Below, piece by piece: positions 43,967 through 53,625 of a DNA stretch of 64,000 nucleotides. The stretch lies in the NCBI RefSeq assembly GCF_002160065.1, contig NZ_NFJW01000008.1, positions 1 to 64,000 of the forward strand, written 5' to 3'. The first letter of the stretch is position 1. Every line of letters begins with the position of its first letter. A program made the position numbers and the translations under genes. Source of the DNA: Collinsella sp. An2 (GTDB lineage: Bacteria; Actinomycetota; Coriobacteriia; Coriobacteriales; Coriobacteriaceae). Below the pieces are notes generated by a model. The model had not been told where the DNA came from, searched no databases, and was given only the letters and a program-made list of their open reading frames with translations.

Positions 43967-43982
43967 TGGGGGAGAAGGTGGG
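43967..43982 (+). promoter_or_regulatory. Possible MraZ box
   Basis: Two TGGG repeats 12 bp apart lie about 112 bp before mraZ. MraZ proteins are known to bind closely spaced TGGG-type or GTGGG repeats upstream of their own operon. The spacing here differs from the 10-bp repeats of E. coli, so this is tentative. Confidence 0.35.
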
Positions 43983-44093
43983 AAAAAATGTTGCAACGGG
44001 GGAGTCGAGACCATAAGATAAAAACCGTCGACAGTCGGAGTGGTTCTCCGCGTACATACCCGCCGAGTAACCGAGAGGAGGGGTGCGGCAGTG

Positions 44094-44522
44094 ATGCTGA
44101 CCGGCACATACGAGCGCAATCTCGATGCCAAAGGTCGCCTTTCCCTGCCTGCAGCCGTCCGCAACGAGCTCGGTGAGCATGTTCGCGTGTTGCCCGCCCC
44201 GGATGTCGAGGCCCTGTACGTGTTCTCTGAGAGCGAGTATGGGAACTGGGTCGACAGCCTTTTCGAGAAGCGTGGGGGATTTAACCCGCGCAGCCCGGAA
44301 GACCAGGATCTCAGACGTATGCTCAACGCGATGGCGGCGCCGATGGATATCGACTCCGCCTCGCGTATAGGCCTCTCGGACACGCTTCGTGCGAGCAAAC
44401 ACCTCTCGCGCGAGGTCACGGTGGTTGGCAACGCCGACCATCTGGAGGTCTGGGACCGTGCGACGTGGAACAAGCGCCTTGCAGAGTCGCAGGACAAGCT
44501 CATGGCGCTCTTCTTCTCGTAA
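44094..44522 (+). CDS. mraZ: Transcriptional regulator MraZ
   Basis: The 142-residue protein has the duplicated AbrB-like fold: TGTYERNLDAKGRLSLPAAV in the first half and RIGLSDTLRASKHLSREVTV in the second. It is a DNA-binding regulator of the division and cell-wall cluster it heads. GAGGAGGGG precedes the start; GTG 44091 directly before ATG 44094 is an alternative. rsmH follows after 21 bp. Confidence 0.95.
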   Translation: MLTGTYERNLDAKGRLSLPAAVRNELGEHVRVLPAPDVEALYVFSESEYGNWVDSLFEKRGGFNPRSPEDQDLRRMLNAMAAPMDIDSASRIGLSDTLRASKHLSREVTVVGNADHLEVWDRATWNKRLAESQDKLMALFFS

Positions 44523-44543
44523 GGTTCGAAAGGGGGACCGGAC

Positions 44544-45509
44544 ATGGCCGAGGGAACGTTGACACAAGCATATCGGCATGAACCCGTCATGCTTCAGGAA
44601 GTGCTCGAAGCATTGCAGCTCAAACCAGGTGCCGTGGTGTGCGACTGCACGCTCGGCGGGGCCGGCCACTCGGTGCATATGGCACGCGAGGTTGGCTCGG
44701 ATGGGCTGCTCCTTGGTATCGACCAGGATGACATGGCGCTCGCTGCGGCGTCCGACCGGCTTGACCGGGAGGCGCCGGACACCCCACACCGACTCCTGAA
44801 GGGCAACTTCGGAGACCTCGACGAGCTGCTTTGCTCTGCAGAGGTACCGGGTGTCGATGGCATCCTGTTCGACCTAGGCGTTTCGAGCCCGCAGCTCGAT
44901 ATCCCTGGACGGGGCTTCTCGTATCACGAGGACGCCCCCCTTGATATGCGGATGGATCCGGGTAACAACCCCTTAAACGCAGCAGAGGTCATCAACACTT
45001 ATACCGAAGCCGACCTCGCCCGGATTCTTCGCGTCTACGGCGAAGAGAAGTTCGCGAGCCAGATCGCCCGCGAGATCTGTCGCCGCAGGCAGAAGGAGCC
45101 CATCCGCACCACCGGGGAGCTCGTCGACGCGATCAAGGCAGCCATTCCGGCTGCAGCGCGCCGGCACGGGCATCATCCCGCCCGCAAGAGCTTCCAGGCG
45201 ATTCGCATCGAGGTCAACCACGAGCTCGATGTGCTCGAGCGGGGGCTTGAGGCGGCGGTCCGCTGGCTCAATCCGGGAGGGCGCATCTGCGTCATCTCGT
45301 ATCACTCGCTCGAGGACCGCATCGTCAAGCACCTCTTCCAAGAGCAGAGTCGGGGCTGCACGTGCCCGCCGGACATTCCGGTATGCGTGTGCGGCAACGT
45401 GCCGGTACTTGACGTCATCACCCGCAAACCGCTGGTTGCCAAAGCCGAAGAGGTGGAGCGCAACCCGCGTGCGAGATCGGCCAAGATACGCGTCGCCGAA
45501 CGGATTTGA
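44544..45509 (+). CDS. rsmH: 16S rRNA (cytosine1402-N4)-methyltransferase
   Basis: The 321-residue enzyme methylates N4 of C1402 in 16S rRNA. Motifs: HEPVMLQEVLEAL at the start, CTLGGAGHS for SAM binding, DGILFDLGVSSPQLD, RGFSYHEDAPLDMRMD, and KSFQAIRIEVNHELD. It is the normal second gene of the dcw cluster. GAAAGGGGG precedes the ATG. Confidence 0.98.
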   Translation: MAEGTLTQAYRHEPVMLQEVLEALQLKPGAVVCDCTLGGAGHSVHMAREVGSDGLLLGIDQDDMALAAASDRLDREAPDTPHRLLKGNFGDLDELLCSAEVPGVDGILFDLGVSSPQLDIPGRGFSYHEDAPLDMRMDPGNNPLNAAEVINTYTEADLARILRVYGEEKFASQIAREICRRRQKEPIRTTGELVDAIKAAIPAAARRHGHHPARKSFQAIRIEVNHELDVLERGLEAAVRWLNPGGRICVISYHSLEDRIVKHLFQEQSRGCTCPPDIPVCVCGNVPVLDVITRKPLVAKAEEVERNPRARSAKIRVAERI

Positions 45510-45605
45510 CCCTCCGGGCGACACGCTTCATGGCCCCATCCCGCCACACCATAAACGCAGCTTAAACGCACGACACACATCCTAGGGATGGGGAGGCCGC
45601 ATATC

Positions 45606-46118
45606 ATGGGTATCAACACCTCAAACGCAGCATTCGCCTATGATATGCAGGCCGCGCCGGCGCCCTTGTCCCCGCTCGGCTCGCCGCGTGCGCCCCGGGC
45701 GGGGGAGCGTCCCCGCTTCGACGTCTACACCGGAGCGGCCCGCGAGGCAAACCAGACGGTAAGCCCGGCATTCACCCACGTTGTAAAGATCTTCTGCGTC
45801 CTCATGGCGCTGTTCTGCATCATCGGCGTTGCCCGCGTTACCATTGCGAGCGCCACTGCCGCAGCGCTCAACGCAAGCGCCCAGACCACCAACGAGCTCG
45901 AGGCCGCTCAGGATACCTCTTCGAGCCTTGAGGTCATGCGCTCCGTCTACGGCGCCGACACCCGCGTCCGCGATCTTGCGACGAGCACGCTGGGCATGGT
46001 TGAGCCCGAGGAGACCGTGACGATCGACGTGAGCGACGCGGCGGCCAGCGGCGTCGACGCGAACGTCGATGGTGGCGGCGCACCTGTGACCACGGACGCC
46101 GCTTCGCAGGCCCAGTAA
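45606..46118 (+). CDS. ftsL: FtsL-like division protein
   Basis: The 170-residue protein has a cytosolic Pro/Ala-rich N-terminus of about 55 residues, one transmembrane helix (VKIFCVLMALFCIIGVARV), and an outer part with an Ala/Thr/Glu-rich coiled-coil-like stretch. Size, topology and position between rsmH and ftsI identify it as FtsL, which with FtsB/DivIC and FtsQ activates septal wall synthesis. Sequence identity is weak, as usual for FtsL. GGGGAGG precedes ATG 45606. The C-terminal 40 residues are Val/Asp/Ala-rich and look disordered. Confidence 0.82.
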   Translation: MGINTSNAAFAYDMQAAPAPLSPLGSPRAPRAGERPRFDVYTGAAREANQTVSPAFTHVVKIFCVLMALFCIIGVARVTIASATAAALNASAQTTNELEAAQDTSSSLEVMRSVYGADTRVRDLATSTLGMVEPEETVTIDVSDAAASGVDANVDGGGAPVTTDAASQAQ

Positions 46119-46134
46119 CAACGGAGGCCCTGAC

Positions 46135-48006
46135 ATGGCTCGTGACGGATACCGCGGGTCCGGTGACGGACGTCGCGGAGATGACCGCGGCAGTCGGTAT
46201 AGCAACCGATACGACAATCGATACAGCACCGGAAACCGCCGCTCCCCAGGGGGCGGCGGCTCGGGTAGGGGCGGTTCTGGCGGCTCGCGAGGCCAGCGCA
46301 GCCAGCGCGGAAGCCGGCCGCGAACCGACTTGCTCCATAGCGACCTTGCCCACGAGAGGGTTTCGCGCCGCACGGTGGTGGCGGGCGCGCTGGGCTTCGC
46401 GCTCGCGTGCGGCGTGGTGCGTCTTGTCGACTATCAGGTGGTCAACGGCGAAACCTACCGCAAGCGCGCCGACGAGCGACGCGTCTCAAGCCAGACGCTC
46501 TACGCCAAGCGCGGCACGATCTATGACCGCAACGGCAACGTGCTCGCATCGAGCGTGGAATGCCAGAACGTCTATGTGAACCCCAAGCTTATCGAGGATA
46601 CCGACGAGGCTGTGAAGGCGCTCGTCGAAGTGCTCGGCGCCGACGAGGAAGACATCCGCGAGAAGGTGGAGCGCGACACCACCTTTGTCTATATTCAGCG
46701 CCAGGTCGACCAGGAGATTGCCGACGAGCTCGCGGACCGCGACATCGCGGGCATCGAGTTCGAGCAGGCCATCAAGCGCGTCTATCCCTATGGCAACCTC
46801 GCCTCGCAGGTGCTCGGCGTCGTGAACATGGACAACGAGGGCGTGTCGGGCCTGGAGGCCCAGTACAACGACATTCTGACGGGTGAGAACGGCTCCATCG
46901 TGCGCGAGCGCGCACGCGACGGCTCCTACATTGCCGGCGGAGCCTACGAGAAGGTCGCGGCAAAAGACGGCATCGATATCGTCCTCACCCTCGACGTGAA
47001 CATTCAACGCGTGGCTGAGGATGCCCTGGCGCAGTCCGTGCAGGAGACGAATACGCAGTACGGCTCTGCCATCGTCACAGATCCCACGACGGGCGAGATC
47101 CTCGCGTGCTGCTCGTATCCGACCTACGACCAGACGGATCTGTCGAACACCAACGCGGCGGACATGAACCTGCGCGTGGTGACGGACGCCTACGAGCCGG
47201 GCTCGGTCTTCAAGACGCTCGTTTCGGGCATGGCTATCGAGCTTGGCCTGGTGACCCCCGACACCACGTTCGAGGTGCCGGCGACCATCAAGGTGGGCGA
47301 CGACTGGGTTGCCGACGCCGACAAGCGCCCCTACGGCATGACCATGACCCTGCGCGAGATCATGCGCCGCTCATCCAACACGGGCATGGTGCTTGTGGGA
47401 GAAAAGATCGGCGCCGACCGCTTTGCCGAATATCTGGACACCTATGGAATCGGCCACAACTCCGGCATCGACTTTCCGGGCGAGTCTGCGGGCATCGTGC
47501 GCAAGCGCGAGGATTACGACGGCTCGAGCCTGGGCTCGATGTCCTTTGGCCAGGGTATCGCCATCGCGCCCATCGAGACCATGCGCGCGGTGTGCGCCAT
47601 GGCCAACAAGGGCGTCTGCTGCACCCCGCACTTCCTGAAGTCGAGCGAGGGTGAAGAGGTCGATTGGTCGGACGGCAAGACCCAGGTGGTGAGCGAGGAC
47701 ACGGCAAGCCAGGTCACCTCCATGATGGTGACCGTCGTCGACGAGGGCACCGGTGTCTATGGACAGGTCCCGGGATACGACGTGGCGGGCAAGACGGGCA
47801 CGGCGGAGCGCGCGAGCGAGACCGGTGGCTACGAGGCCAACATGTACATGGCGTCCTTCTTGGGCTTCGCGCCGGCGAGCAACCCGGCGGTGGCGGTGTA
47901 CATCACCCTCGACGGCACCCCGAGCGGCTCGAACGCGGCGGCGATTCCCTTTAGGACCATCATGTCGAGCGCTCTCAACACGCTCGGAATCAAGCCGACG
48001 CGATGA
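46135..48006 (+). CDS. ftsI: Septal penicillin-binding protein, FtsI/PBP2 type
   Basis: The 623-residue class B penicillin-binding protein cross-links septal peptidoglycan. A cytosolic tail of about 75 residues is extremely rich in Arg, Gly, Ser and Tyr, then a transmembrane helix (about 80-98), a dimerisation domain with KRGTIYDRNGNVLA, and the transpeptidase domain with the active serine in SVFK (357-360), SSN (413-415) and KTG (553-555). No PASTA domains are seen. It starts 16 bp after ftsL with GGAGG upstream. murE, expected next in many dcw clusters, is missing. Confidence 0.96.
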   Translation: MARDGYRGSGDGRRGDDRGSRYSNRYDNRYSTGNRRSPGGGGSGRGGSGGSRGQRSQRGSRPRTDLLHSDLAHERVSRRTVVAGALGFALACGVVRLVDYQVVNGETYRKRADERRVSSQTLYAKRGTIYDRNGNVLASSVECQNVYVNPKLIEDTDEAVKALVEVLGADEEDIREKVERDTTFVYIQRQVDQEIADELADRDIAGIEFEQAIKRVYPYGNLASQVLGVVNMDNEGVSGLEAQYNDILTGENGSIVRERARDGSYIAGGAYEKVAAKDGIDIVLTLDVNIQRVAEDALAQSVQETNTQYGSAIVTDPTTGEILACCSYPTYDQTDLSNTNAADMNLRVVTDAYEPGSVFKTLVSGMAIELGLVTPDTTFEVPATIKVGDDWVADADKRPYGMTMTLREIMRRSSNTGMVLVGEKIGADRFAEYLDTYGIGHNSGIDFPGESAGIVRKREDYDGSSLGSMSFGQGIAIAPIETMRAVCAMANKGVCCTPHFLKSSEGEEVDWSDGKTQVVSEDTASQVTSMMVTVVDEGTGVYGQVPGYDVAGKTGTAERASETGGYEANMYMASFLGFAPASNPAVAVYITLDGTPSGSNAAAIPFRTIMSSALNTLGIKPTR

Positions 48007-48112
48007 TGGGGGATTACGCGAAGCTGTCGGCGGCTCCATAAGGCGTGCACGATGGAGGCATCCCGCTTAGGTACAATAATCTGCTGCAGTAAAGGCTAAT
48101 AAGGAGTGCTGC

Positions 48113-49561
48113 ATGGTAGAGATAGCCGTTAAATACATCGAGCGGGTTACGGGGGCCCGGCCGTATACCGGCAACGCCGACCGCGTGTGCCGTGGCTGCG
48201 TGATCGACTCGCGTGAGGTCACCGAAGACTGCATCTTCGTCGCGTTTCCGGGGGAGCGCGTGGATGGCAACGACTTCGCGTCCCAGGCCATCGAGGCCGG
48301 GGCAGGTGCTGTTGTTCTTACCAAGGAGCCGACGCGCGAGCTCATCCGGCTTGCGGACAACCACGAGTGCGCGGTCTTTTATGTAGAGGACGCCGAGGAG
48401 TTCCTGCTCAGGCTTGCTCAGGGCTATCGCGCCCGCATGAAGTGCACGGTCGTCGCCGTGACGGGTTCGGTGGGTAAGACCACGACGAAGGACATCCTGA
48501 GCGCGCTGTTGGCGACCCGCTATCGCGTGCATGCCACGCAGGGCAACTTCAACAACCTCATCGGCATGCCGCTCACCATTCTCTCGGCTCCTAAGGATAC
48601 GCAGGTCATGGTGCTCGAGATGGGCATGAACTCGTTCGGCGAGATCGAGCGTCTGTCGCGCTGCGCCCAGCCTACCTACGCCATCATCACCAAGATCGGC
48701 ACCTCGCACATCGGCATGCTCGGCAGCCGGGAGAACATCGCCCGCGCCAAGGCAGAGGTCCTCGCAGGCATGCCGCCTTCGTCGGAGAACTTCGAGGGGC
48801 ATCATTCGCTGCTCGTTCTGGGCGGCGAGGACGACTTCACGCCGTTTATCATCGAGCAGTTCGCCCGCCCGGCCGGCGTCGACGTGCTGCTTGCCGGCAT
48901 GAGCGAAGACGACGATGTGTGGGCGCGCGATATCCAGGTGGGCGCCGACGGCTGCCCCGAGTTCGACATCATGCTCGAGAACGGGTCCCAGTATCACACG
49001 GGGCTCTCGATCACGGGTGCGCAGGCGGTGCCGAACGCGCTCTACGCTGCGGCTGTAGCCCATAGGCTCGGCATCGCGCAGTACGAGATCGACCAGGTAT
49101 TCCATTCGTTGAAGCTCACCGGGCATCGCCAGGAGCTGCGCCATGCAACTTCGGGCGCGACGGTGATCGACGACTCCTATAACGCAAGCCCCGAGTCCAT
49201 GGCGGCAGGCCTGGATCTGCTCTGCGGGCTTGATGGGGCGGGCCGACGCGTTGCCGTGCTCGGAGAGATGGGCGAGCTTGGCGACGAGGCCCCGCGCCTT
49301 CACGAGCTCGTGGGCGCCTACGCCGCCGCCAAGAAGCTCGACCAGCTTGTATGCGTCGGCGGCAAGGACGCGGAGCACATGGCTTCCGCGGCACGCCTCA
49401 TGGGGCTTCCCGAGGACCGCGTCTCCCACATGCCCGACGTCGATGCTGCGCTTACACGATGGGGGTCCACGTTCTCGGCGACCGACACCGTTCTGGTGAA
49501 GGGCTCGCATGCCGTGGGGCTCGACCGCTTTGTTGAGGGGGTGTGCGCCGATGTTCGGTAA
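48113..49561 (+). CDS. murF: UDP-MurNAc-tripeptide:D-Ala-D-Ala ligase
   Basis: The 482-residue Mur ligase adds D-Ala-D-Ala to the UDP-MurNAc-tripeptide. It has the ATP-binding VTGSVGKTTTKD near 120, HATQGNFNNLIGMPLTIL and VIDDSYNASPESM, typical of MurF. A 106-bp gap separates it from ftsI; a TACAAT box at 48072-48077 hints at an internal promoter. TAAGGAG precedes the ATG. The stop overlaps the mraY start. Confidence 0.96.
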   Translation: MVEIAVKYIERVTGARPYTGNADRVCRGCVIDSREVTEDCIFVAFPGERVDGNDFASQAIEAGAGAVVLTKEPTRELIRLADNHECAVFYVEDAEEFLLRLAQGYRARMKCTVVAVTGSVGKTTTKDILSALLATRYRVHATQGNFNNLIGMPLTILSAPKDTQVMVLEMGMNSFGEIERLSRCAQPTYAIITKIGTSHIGMLGSRENIARAKAEVLAGMPPSSENFEGHHSLLVLGGEDDFTPFIIEQFARPAGVDVLLAGMSEDDDVWARDIQVGADGCPEFDIMLENGSQYHTGLSITGAQAVPNALYAAAVAHRLGIAQYEIDQVFHSLKLTGHRQELRHATSGATVIDDSYNASPESMAAGLDLLCGLDGAGRRVAVLGEMGELGDEAPRLHELVGAYAAAKKLDQLVCVGGKDAEHMASAARLMGLPEDRVSHMPDVDAALTRWGSTFSATDTVLVKGSHAVGLDRFVEGVCADVR

Positions 49562-50582
49562 CCCGATGTATCCCACGTTCCAGGCCTTCTTGGCGCTCGG
49601 CGTGTCCGCGATCATCGCCGCGGTGCTCATGCCGTTCTGGATTCGTCTGCTCAAGGTCGAGGGCATCGGCCAGCAGGTGCGCGCAGACGGACCCCAGCGC
49701 CACCTCATCAAGCAGGGCACGCCCACCATGGGCGGCGTGATCATCCTGCTGGCGGTGACCGTCACCTGCATTCTGCTGGGCCGCCTTACGACCGAGCTCG
49801 TGCTTGTGCTCGTCGCAACCCTTGCCTGCGGCCTGCTCGGCCTCATCGACGACGGCACGTCCGTGTCGCATGGGCGCTCGTTGGGCCTTACCCCGCACGC
49901 CAAGATGATCGGCCTCACGCTCATTTGCGTCGTCTTCTGCCTGCTTGCCGTCAACTGGTGCGGCGTCGCCCCCGAGGTTCGCTTCCCGGGCGGCTTTACC
50001 ATCGACCTCGGCGTGCTCACCACCTCGTTTGAGCTCGGCGGAGAGCCGTTCCAGATTCCGTGGCTCTACGTCATGTTCACCTGGCTGCTCATCGCGGGCC
50101 TGTCCAACGCGGTGAACCTCACCGACGGCCTGGACGGGCTTGCGGGCGGCACCTCCATGATTGCGATGCTCATCATGGCTGCCATCTCGTTTTTGCACGG
50201 CGATCCCAACCTGTCGGTCTTCTGCACCGCGTGTGCAGGCGCCTGCTTGGGATTCCTGTGGTTCAACTGCTATCCGGCGAGCATCTTCATGGGCGATACC
50301 GGATCGCTTGCGCTGGGATGCGCCTTTGCGTGCGTGGCCATCATGACCAACACCGAGGTCGTCTCGCTCATCGTGGGCGCACTTTTCATCATCGAGGCCC
50401 TTTCCGTCATGATTCAGGTCCTAAGCTTCAAGGCCACCGGAAAGCGTGTGTTCCTCATGGCGCCCATCCATCATCATTTCGAGAAACTGGGCTGGGCCGA
50501 GACCAAGGTGGTCATCCGGTTCTGGATTGTGGCCGCCGCCTTCGGTGCGCTGGGCCTGGCGCTGTTCTTCCAGTTGGGATAG
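49551..50582 (+). CDS. mraY: Phospho-N-acetylmuramoyl-pentapeptide transferase
   Basis: The 343-residue membrane enzyme makes lipid I from UDP-MurNAc-pentapeptide and undecaprenyl phosphate. About ten hydrophobic segments are seen. Landmarks: QGTPTMGGVIILL, LSNAVNLTDGLDGLAGG with the catalytic aspartates, FMGDTGSLALG, and MAPIHHHFEKLGWAE. ATG 49551 lies inside the murF stop region, showing coupling. Confidence 0.97.
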   Translation: MFGNPMYPTFQAFLALGVSAIIAAVLMPFWIRLLKVEGIGQQVRADGPQRHLIKQGTPTMGGVIILLAVTVTCILLGRLTTELVLVLVATLACGLLGLIDDGTSVSHGRSLGLTPHAKMIGLTLICVVFCLLAVNWCGVAPEVRFPGGFTIDLGVLTTSFELGGEPFQIPWLYVMFTWLLIAGLSNAVNLTDGLDGLAGGTSMIAMLIMAAISFLHGDPNLSVFCTACAGACLGFLWFNCYPASIFMGDTGSLALGCAFACVAIMTNTEVVSLIVGALFIIEALSVMIQVLSFKATGKRVFLMAPIHHHFEKLGWAETKVVIRFWIVAAAFGALGLALFFQLG

Positions 50583-50591
50583 TGAGTTCGC

Positions 50592-52001
50592 ATGTCTCTT
50601 CCTGATCGATTCAGCCTGCTCGTGCTCGGCCAGGGCACCACGGGCCTCGACATCGTCCGCTGGGCGCTTGCCCACGGATCCGACCGCGTGACCGGCGTGA
50701 CCGTCTACGGCGGCGCGACGTCCACCCCCACGGACGCCACGCGCGCCCTCGAAGCGGCGGGCGCCACGTTCGTCTACGGCACCGAGGATATCGAGGGGTC
50801 CTTTGACGTTTGTGTCACGAGCCCCGGCATCTCGGAGTTCTCTGACTTCTTCGCAAGCGCCCGCGCACACGCGGCGCAGGTCATGGGCGAGCCGGAGTTC
50901 GCCTACCGGCTGACGCCGGAGCGCTGGATCGGCATCACGGGGACCAACGGCAAGACCACCACGACCGCGCTGACCAATCACCTGCTGCATGCTGCCGGTA
51001 TGGTCTCGTCGGCTGTGGGCAACATCGGCGACACCGCGATTTCGCGCGTGGGTGAGCGTGGGGCGGACGAGTGGTTCGTCGCAGAGCTCTCAAGCTATCA
51101 GCTGGCCACGACCGAGGAGCTTCATCCCCGGGTCGCCATTTTGCTCAACATCACGCCCGACCACCTGTCGTGGCACCGCAGCCACGAGAACTACGCCCGT
51201 GCCAAGTGCCGGCTCTTCCAGAACCTGGGGGAGCAGGACCTGGCAGTCGTCGATGTGGAGGACGAGGGCGTCTGCGAGCACCTGGGTCTCATCGAGGCTC
51301 CGGGCAGGCGTGTGCTGTCGCTTTCCGTAACCGATCCGGGCACGCCTGATGCTGCCTTTGTTCGGGACGGAGTTCTTACGGTGCGTCTGGGTGGGGAAGA
51401 GACCCCGCTCGTCTCGGCTGACGAGCTCAAGATTGCCGGCCACCATAACGTCGTGAACGCGCTGGCCGCTGCGACCGCCGCGCTCTTCGTGGGTGCTGCG
51501 CCCGAGGGTGTTCGCGAGGGGCTGCGCTCCTTCGAGCCGCTTGAGCATCGTATCGAGCCCTGCGGCTCGATCGACGGCGTCCGGTTCGTCAACGATTCCA
51601 AGGCCACCAACACCGATGCGGTCGTAAAGGCGCTCACGGCGTTTCCGCACGATCGCGTGGTGCTGCTGGTGGGCGGCCATGACAAGGGCACCCCGCTTGA
51701 GGAGTTCGCCCGCGCCGTGGTGCGGTCCACCGTGGCGTCCGTCGTGTGCTTCGGCGAGGCCCGCTCGCGGTTCCTGCAGGCCTTCCTCGATGCCGACGAT
51801 ACGCACGAGCTCGAGGTGGCCGAGGCCGAAAACCTGCGCGACGCCGTCGACGTCGCGCGCAACCTTGCTGAGCGCGGCGACGTCGTGCTGCTGTCGCCTG
51901 CCTGCTCGAGCTTCGACGAGTTCTCTGGATTCGAAGAGCGTGGCCGCGCCTTCAAGGCTTATCTCGACGAGATTCGCGCCGCCGCGTCCGACGAACGCTA
52001 G
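50592..52001 (+). CDS. murD: UDP-MurNAc-L-Ala:D-Glu ligase
   Basis: The 469-residue Mur ligase adds D-glutamate to UDP-MurNAc-L-Ala. Motifs: GITGTNGKTTTTALTNHLL, ELSSYQLATTEELHPRVAIL, NITPDHLSWH, and FVNDSKATNTDAVVKAL. The N-terminal Rossmann domain has VLGQGTTGLDIVRWA. It starts 9 bp after mraY; ftsW follows within 8 bp. Confidence 0.97.
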   Translation: MSLPDRFSLLVLGQGTTGLDIVRWALAHGSDRVTGVTVYGGATSTPTDATRALEAAGATFVYGTEDIEGSFDVCVTSPGISEFSDFFASARAHAAQVMGEPEFAYRLTPERWIGITGTNGKTTTTALTNHLLHAAGMVSSAVGNIGDTAISRVGERGADEWFVAELSSYQLATTEELHPRVAILLNITPDHLSWHRSHENYARAKCRLFQNLGEQDLAVVDVEDEGVCEHLGLIEAPGRRVLSLSVTDPGTPDAAFVRDGVLTVRLGGEETPLVSADELKIAGHHNVVNALAAATAALFVGAAPEGVREGLRSFEPLEHRIEPCGSIDGVRFVNDSKATNTDAVVKALTAFPHDRVVLLVGGHDKGTPLEEFARAVVRSTVASVVCFGEARSRFLQAFLDADDTHELEVAEAENLRDAVDVARNLAERGDVVLLSPACSSFDEFSGFEERGRAFKAYLDEIRAAASDER

Positions 52002-52008
52002 GTAGCCC

Positions 52009-53625
52009 ATGAATAGCACGGATGCGCCGACGGGCGCTGTCGAACAATCGAGGGGGCGTGCCGCGTCCGGCCGTCCTCGCACGCGTCGTCGCGACGGCGA
52101 GCACTCCGCCCTGGGCGAGCGTCTCATCGCCGGCGTGCCCGCGCGCATCATGCGCCCGCGCATCGTCTTTCTCGCCTGCCTTGCCGCCATTTTGGGGTTC
52201 GGCTTGCTCATGGTGTATTCGGCCTCGTCGGTCGAGGCGCTCAAGGAGACCGGAAGCTCGGTGTACTACCTGCAGCGCCAGGCGATCTTCATCGCGGTGG
52301 GACTCATCTGCATGATCGCGGTGAGCCGCGTTCCCCTTGCCGCCATGCGCACGGATGTCGTGTGGTGGGTCTGGCTCGGCATGTTGTTCCTGCTGTTCTT
52401 GGTGCTTGCCATCGGCCGTGACGCGGGCGGTGCACGCCGCTGGATCGTCATTGCGGGACAGCAGTTCCAGCCGTCCGAGTTTGCCAAGTCGATCATCGTG
52501 GTCACCGCTGCGAAGATCTTCTACGAATACTACGAGATCGAGTCCATCAACACACAGACCTTCCTGATCATGCTCGGCGCCTGTGTGTTCGCGCCGCTGC
52601 TTGCCATCATCCTGGAGCCCGACATGGGCACCTGCCTCATCATCGGGGCCACGGTCTTCTGCATGGCGTATTTCGCAGGCTTTTCCTACAAGCTCATCGG
52701 ATGCATCGTGGCAGTCGGTGTCGTCGCGGTCCTTGTGCTCATCCTGTCATCGAGCTATCGCGCAGACCGCCTGTTCTTGGGCGACCCGTGGGAGGACCCG
52801 TACGACACGGGCTACCAAGCCACGCTTGCCATCATGGCGTTCGCCTCGGGCGGGCTGTTCGGGCGCGGTGTCGGCAACTCCACGATGAAGTACAACTACC
52901 TGCCAGAAGCCCATAACGACTACATCTTGGCCATCATCGGCGAGGAGCTGGGACTGGTGGGCACGCTGGCGTTTTTCGCCGTGTTCGCCGTCATGGTGTA
53001 TGCCGCCTTCAAGATCGCCTGGCAGTCGCCGAGCATCCAGGGGCGCCTCATCGCGTCGGGCTCGATCGTGCTCATCTCGATGCAGTTTCTCATCAACGTG
53101 CTCGGCATCCTGGGCGTGACGCCCATGACCGGCAAGACGCTCCCGTTCATCTCGTACGGCGGCTCGTCCATGATCGCCTCGCTCATCCTTATGGGGCTTA
53201 TTCTCCGGGTGTCCATTGAGAGCAATCCCAAGACCGTCTACGATGTGCGCCGCGACGACTTCGCCGTGGTGGACGAGAGTACCGCCGGCGAGGCGCATCC
53301 GCGCTCTTCCCGGTCGGGCGGCTTCACGGTGTTGGACGGGGCGTCCGGTCGTCCCGATGCGCGCACTCGTCGCGATGCAGACGCTGATGGCGGGCGCCGC
53401 GAGGGACGTCGCCCCTCGTCGGGCCGCAACACGCCGCTTGCCTCCATGCGTTCGGATGCGCGCGGTGCAGCGAGCTCATCGGCGCGCTCGCGCATAGATT
53501 TGGGAAACGACCCCGCGGACCGGCTGCGTTCGAGCGGCCCGCGCGTGGGATACGACAGGGGAGGATACGCGCCCGGCGGCAGCCGGACGACCAGGTCGCC
53601 AAGGGGGAGACGCTATGACCGATAA
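52009..53625 (+). CDS. ftsW: FtsW septal glycosyltransferase with long basic tail
   Basis: The 538-residue SEDS protein polymerises lipid II at the septum with FtsI. About ten membrane segments are seen from IVFLACLAAILGFGLLMVY; SEDS motifs include FQPSEFAKSIIVV, EPDMGTCLII, and LPFISYGGSSMIASL. An unusual tail of about 120 residues after the last helix (from near 415) is rich in Arg, Ser, Gly and Asp and looks disordered. Typical FtsW lengths are 380-420 residues. The stop overlaps the murG start by 11 bp. Confidence 0.96.
   Translation: MNSTDAPTGAVEQSRGRAASGRPRTRRRDGEHSALGERLIAGVPARIMRPRIVFLACLAAILGFGLLMVYSASSVEALKETGSSVYYLQRQAIFIAVGLICMIAVSRVPLAAMRTDVVWWVWLGMLFLLFLVLAIGRDAGGARRWIVIAGQQFQPSEFAKSIIVVTAAKIFYEYYEIESINTQTFLIMLGACVFAPLLAIILEPDMGTCLIIGATVFCMAYFAGFSYKLIGCIVAVGVVAVLVLILSSSYRADRLFLGDPWEDPYDTGYQATLAIMAFASGGLFGRGVGNSTMKYNYLPEAHNDYILAIIGEELGLVGTLAFFAVFAVMVYAAFKIAWQSPSIQGRLIASGSIVLISMQFLINVLGILGVTPMTGKTLPFISYGGSSMIASLILMGLILRVSIESNPKTVYDVRRDDFAVVDESTAGEAHPRSSRSGGFTVLDGASGRPDARTRRDADADGGRREGRRPSSGRNTPLASMRSDARGAASSSARSRIDLGNDPADRLRSSGPRVGYDRGGYAPGGSRTTRSPRGRRYDR

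Larger units (their letters stand above)
42962..44093. other. Gene-free repeat-rich region before mraZ
   Basis: No gene is supported in this 1.13-kb gap. It holds the 20-bp repeats at 43029-43180, array B at 43195-43554, an interrupted 19-bp inverted repeat at 43619-43766, and an AT-richer stretch (43800-43990) that should carry the promoter of the dcw cluster. Confidence 0.8.

Noticed and set aside
48007-48112. Remnant of murE between ftsI and murF
   Set aside because: Only 106 bp are present and none of the frames shows Mur ligase motifs.
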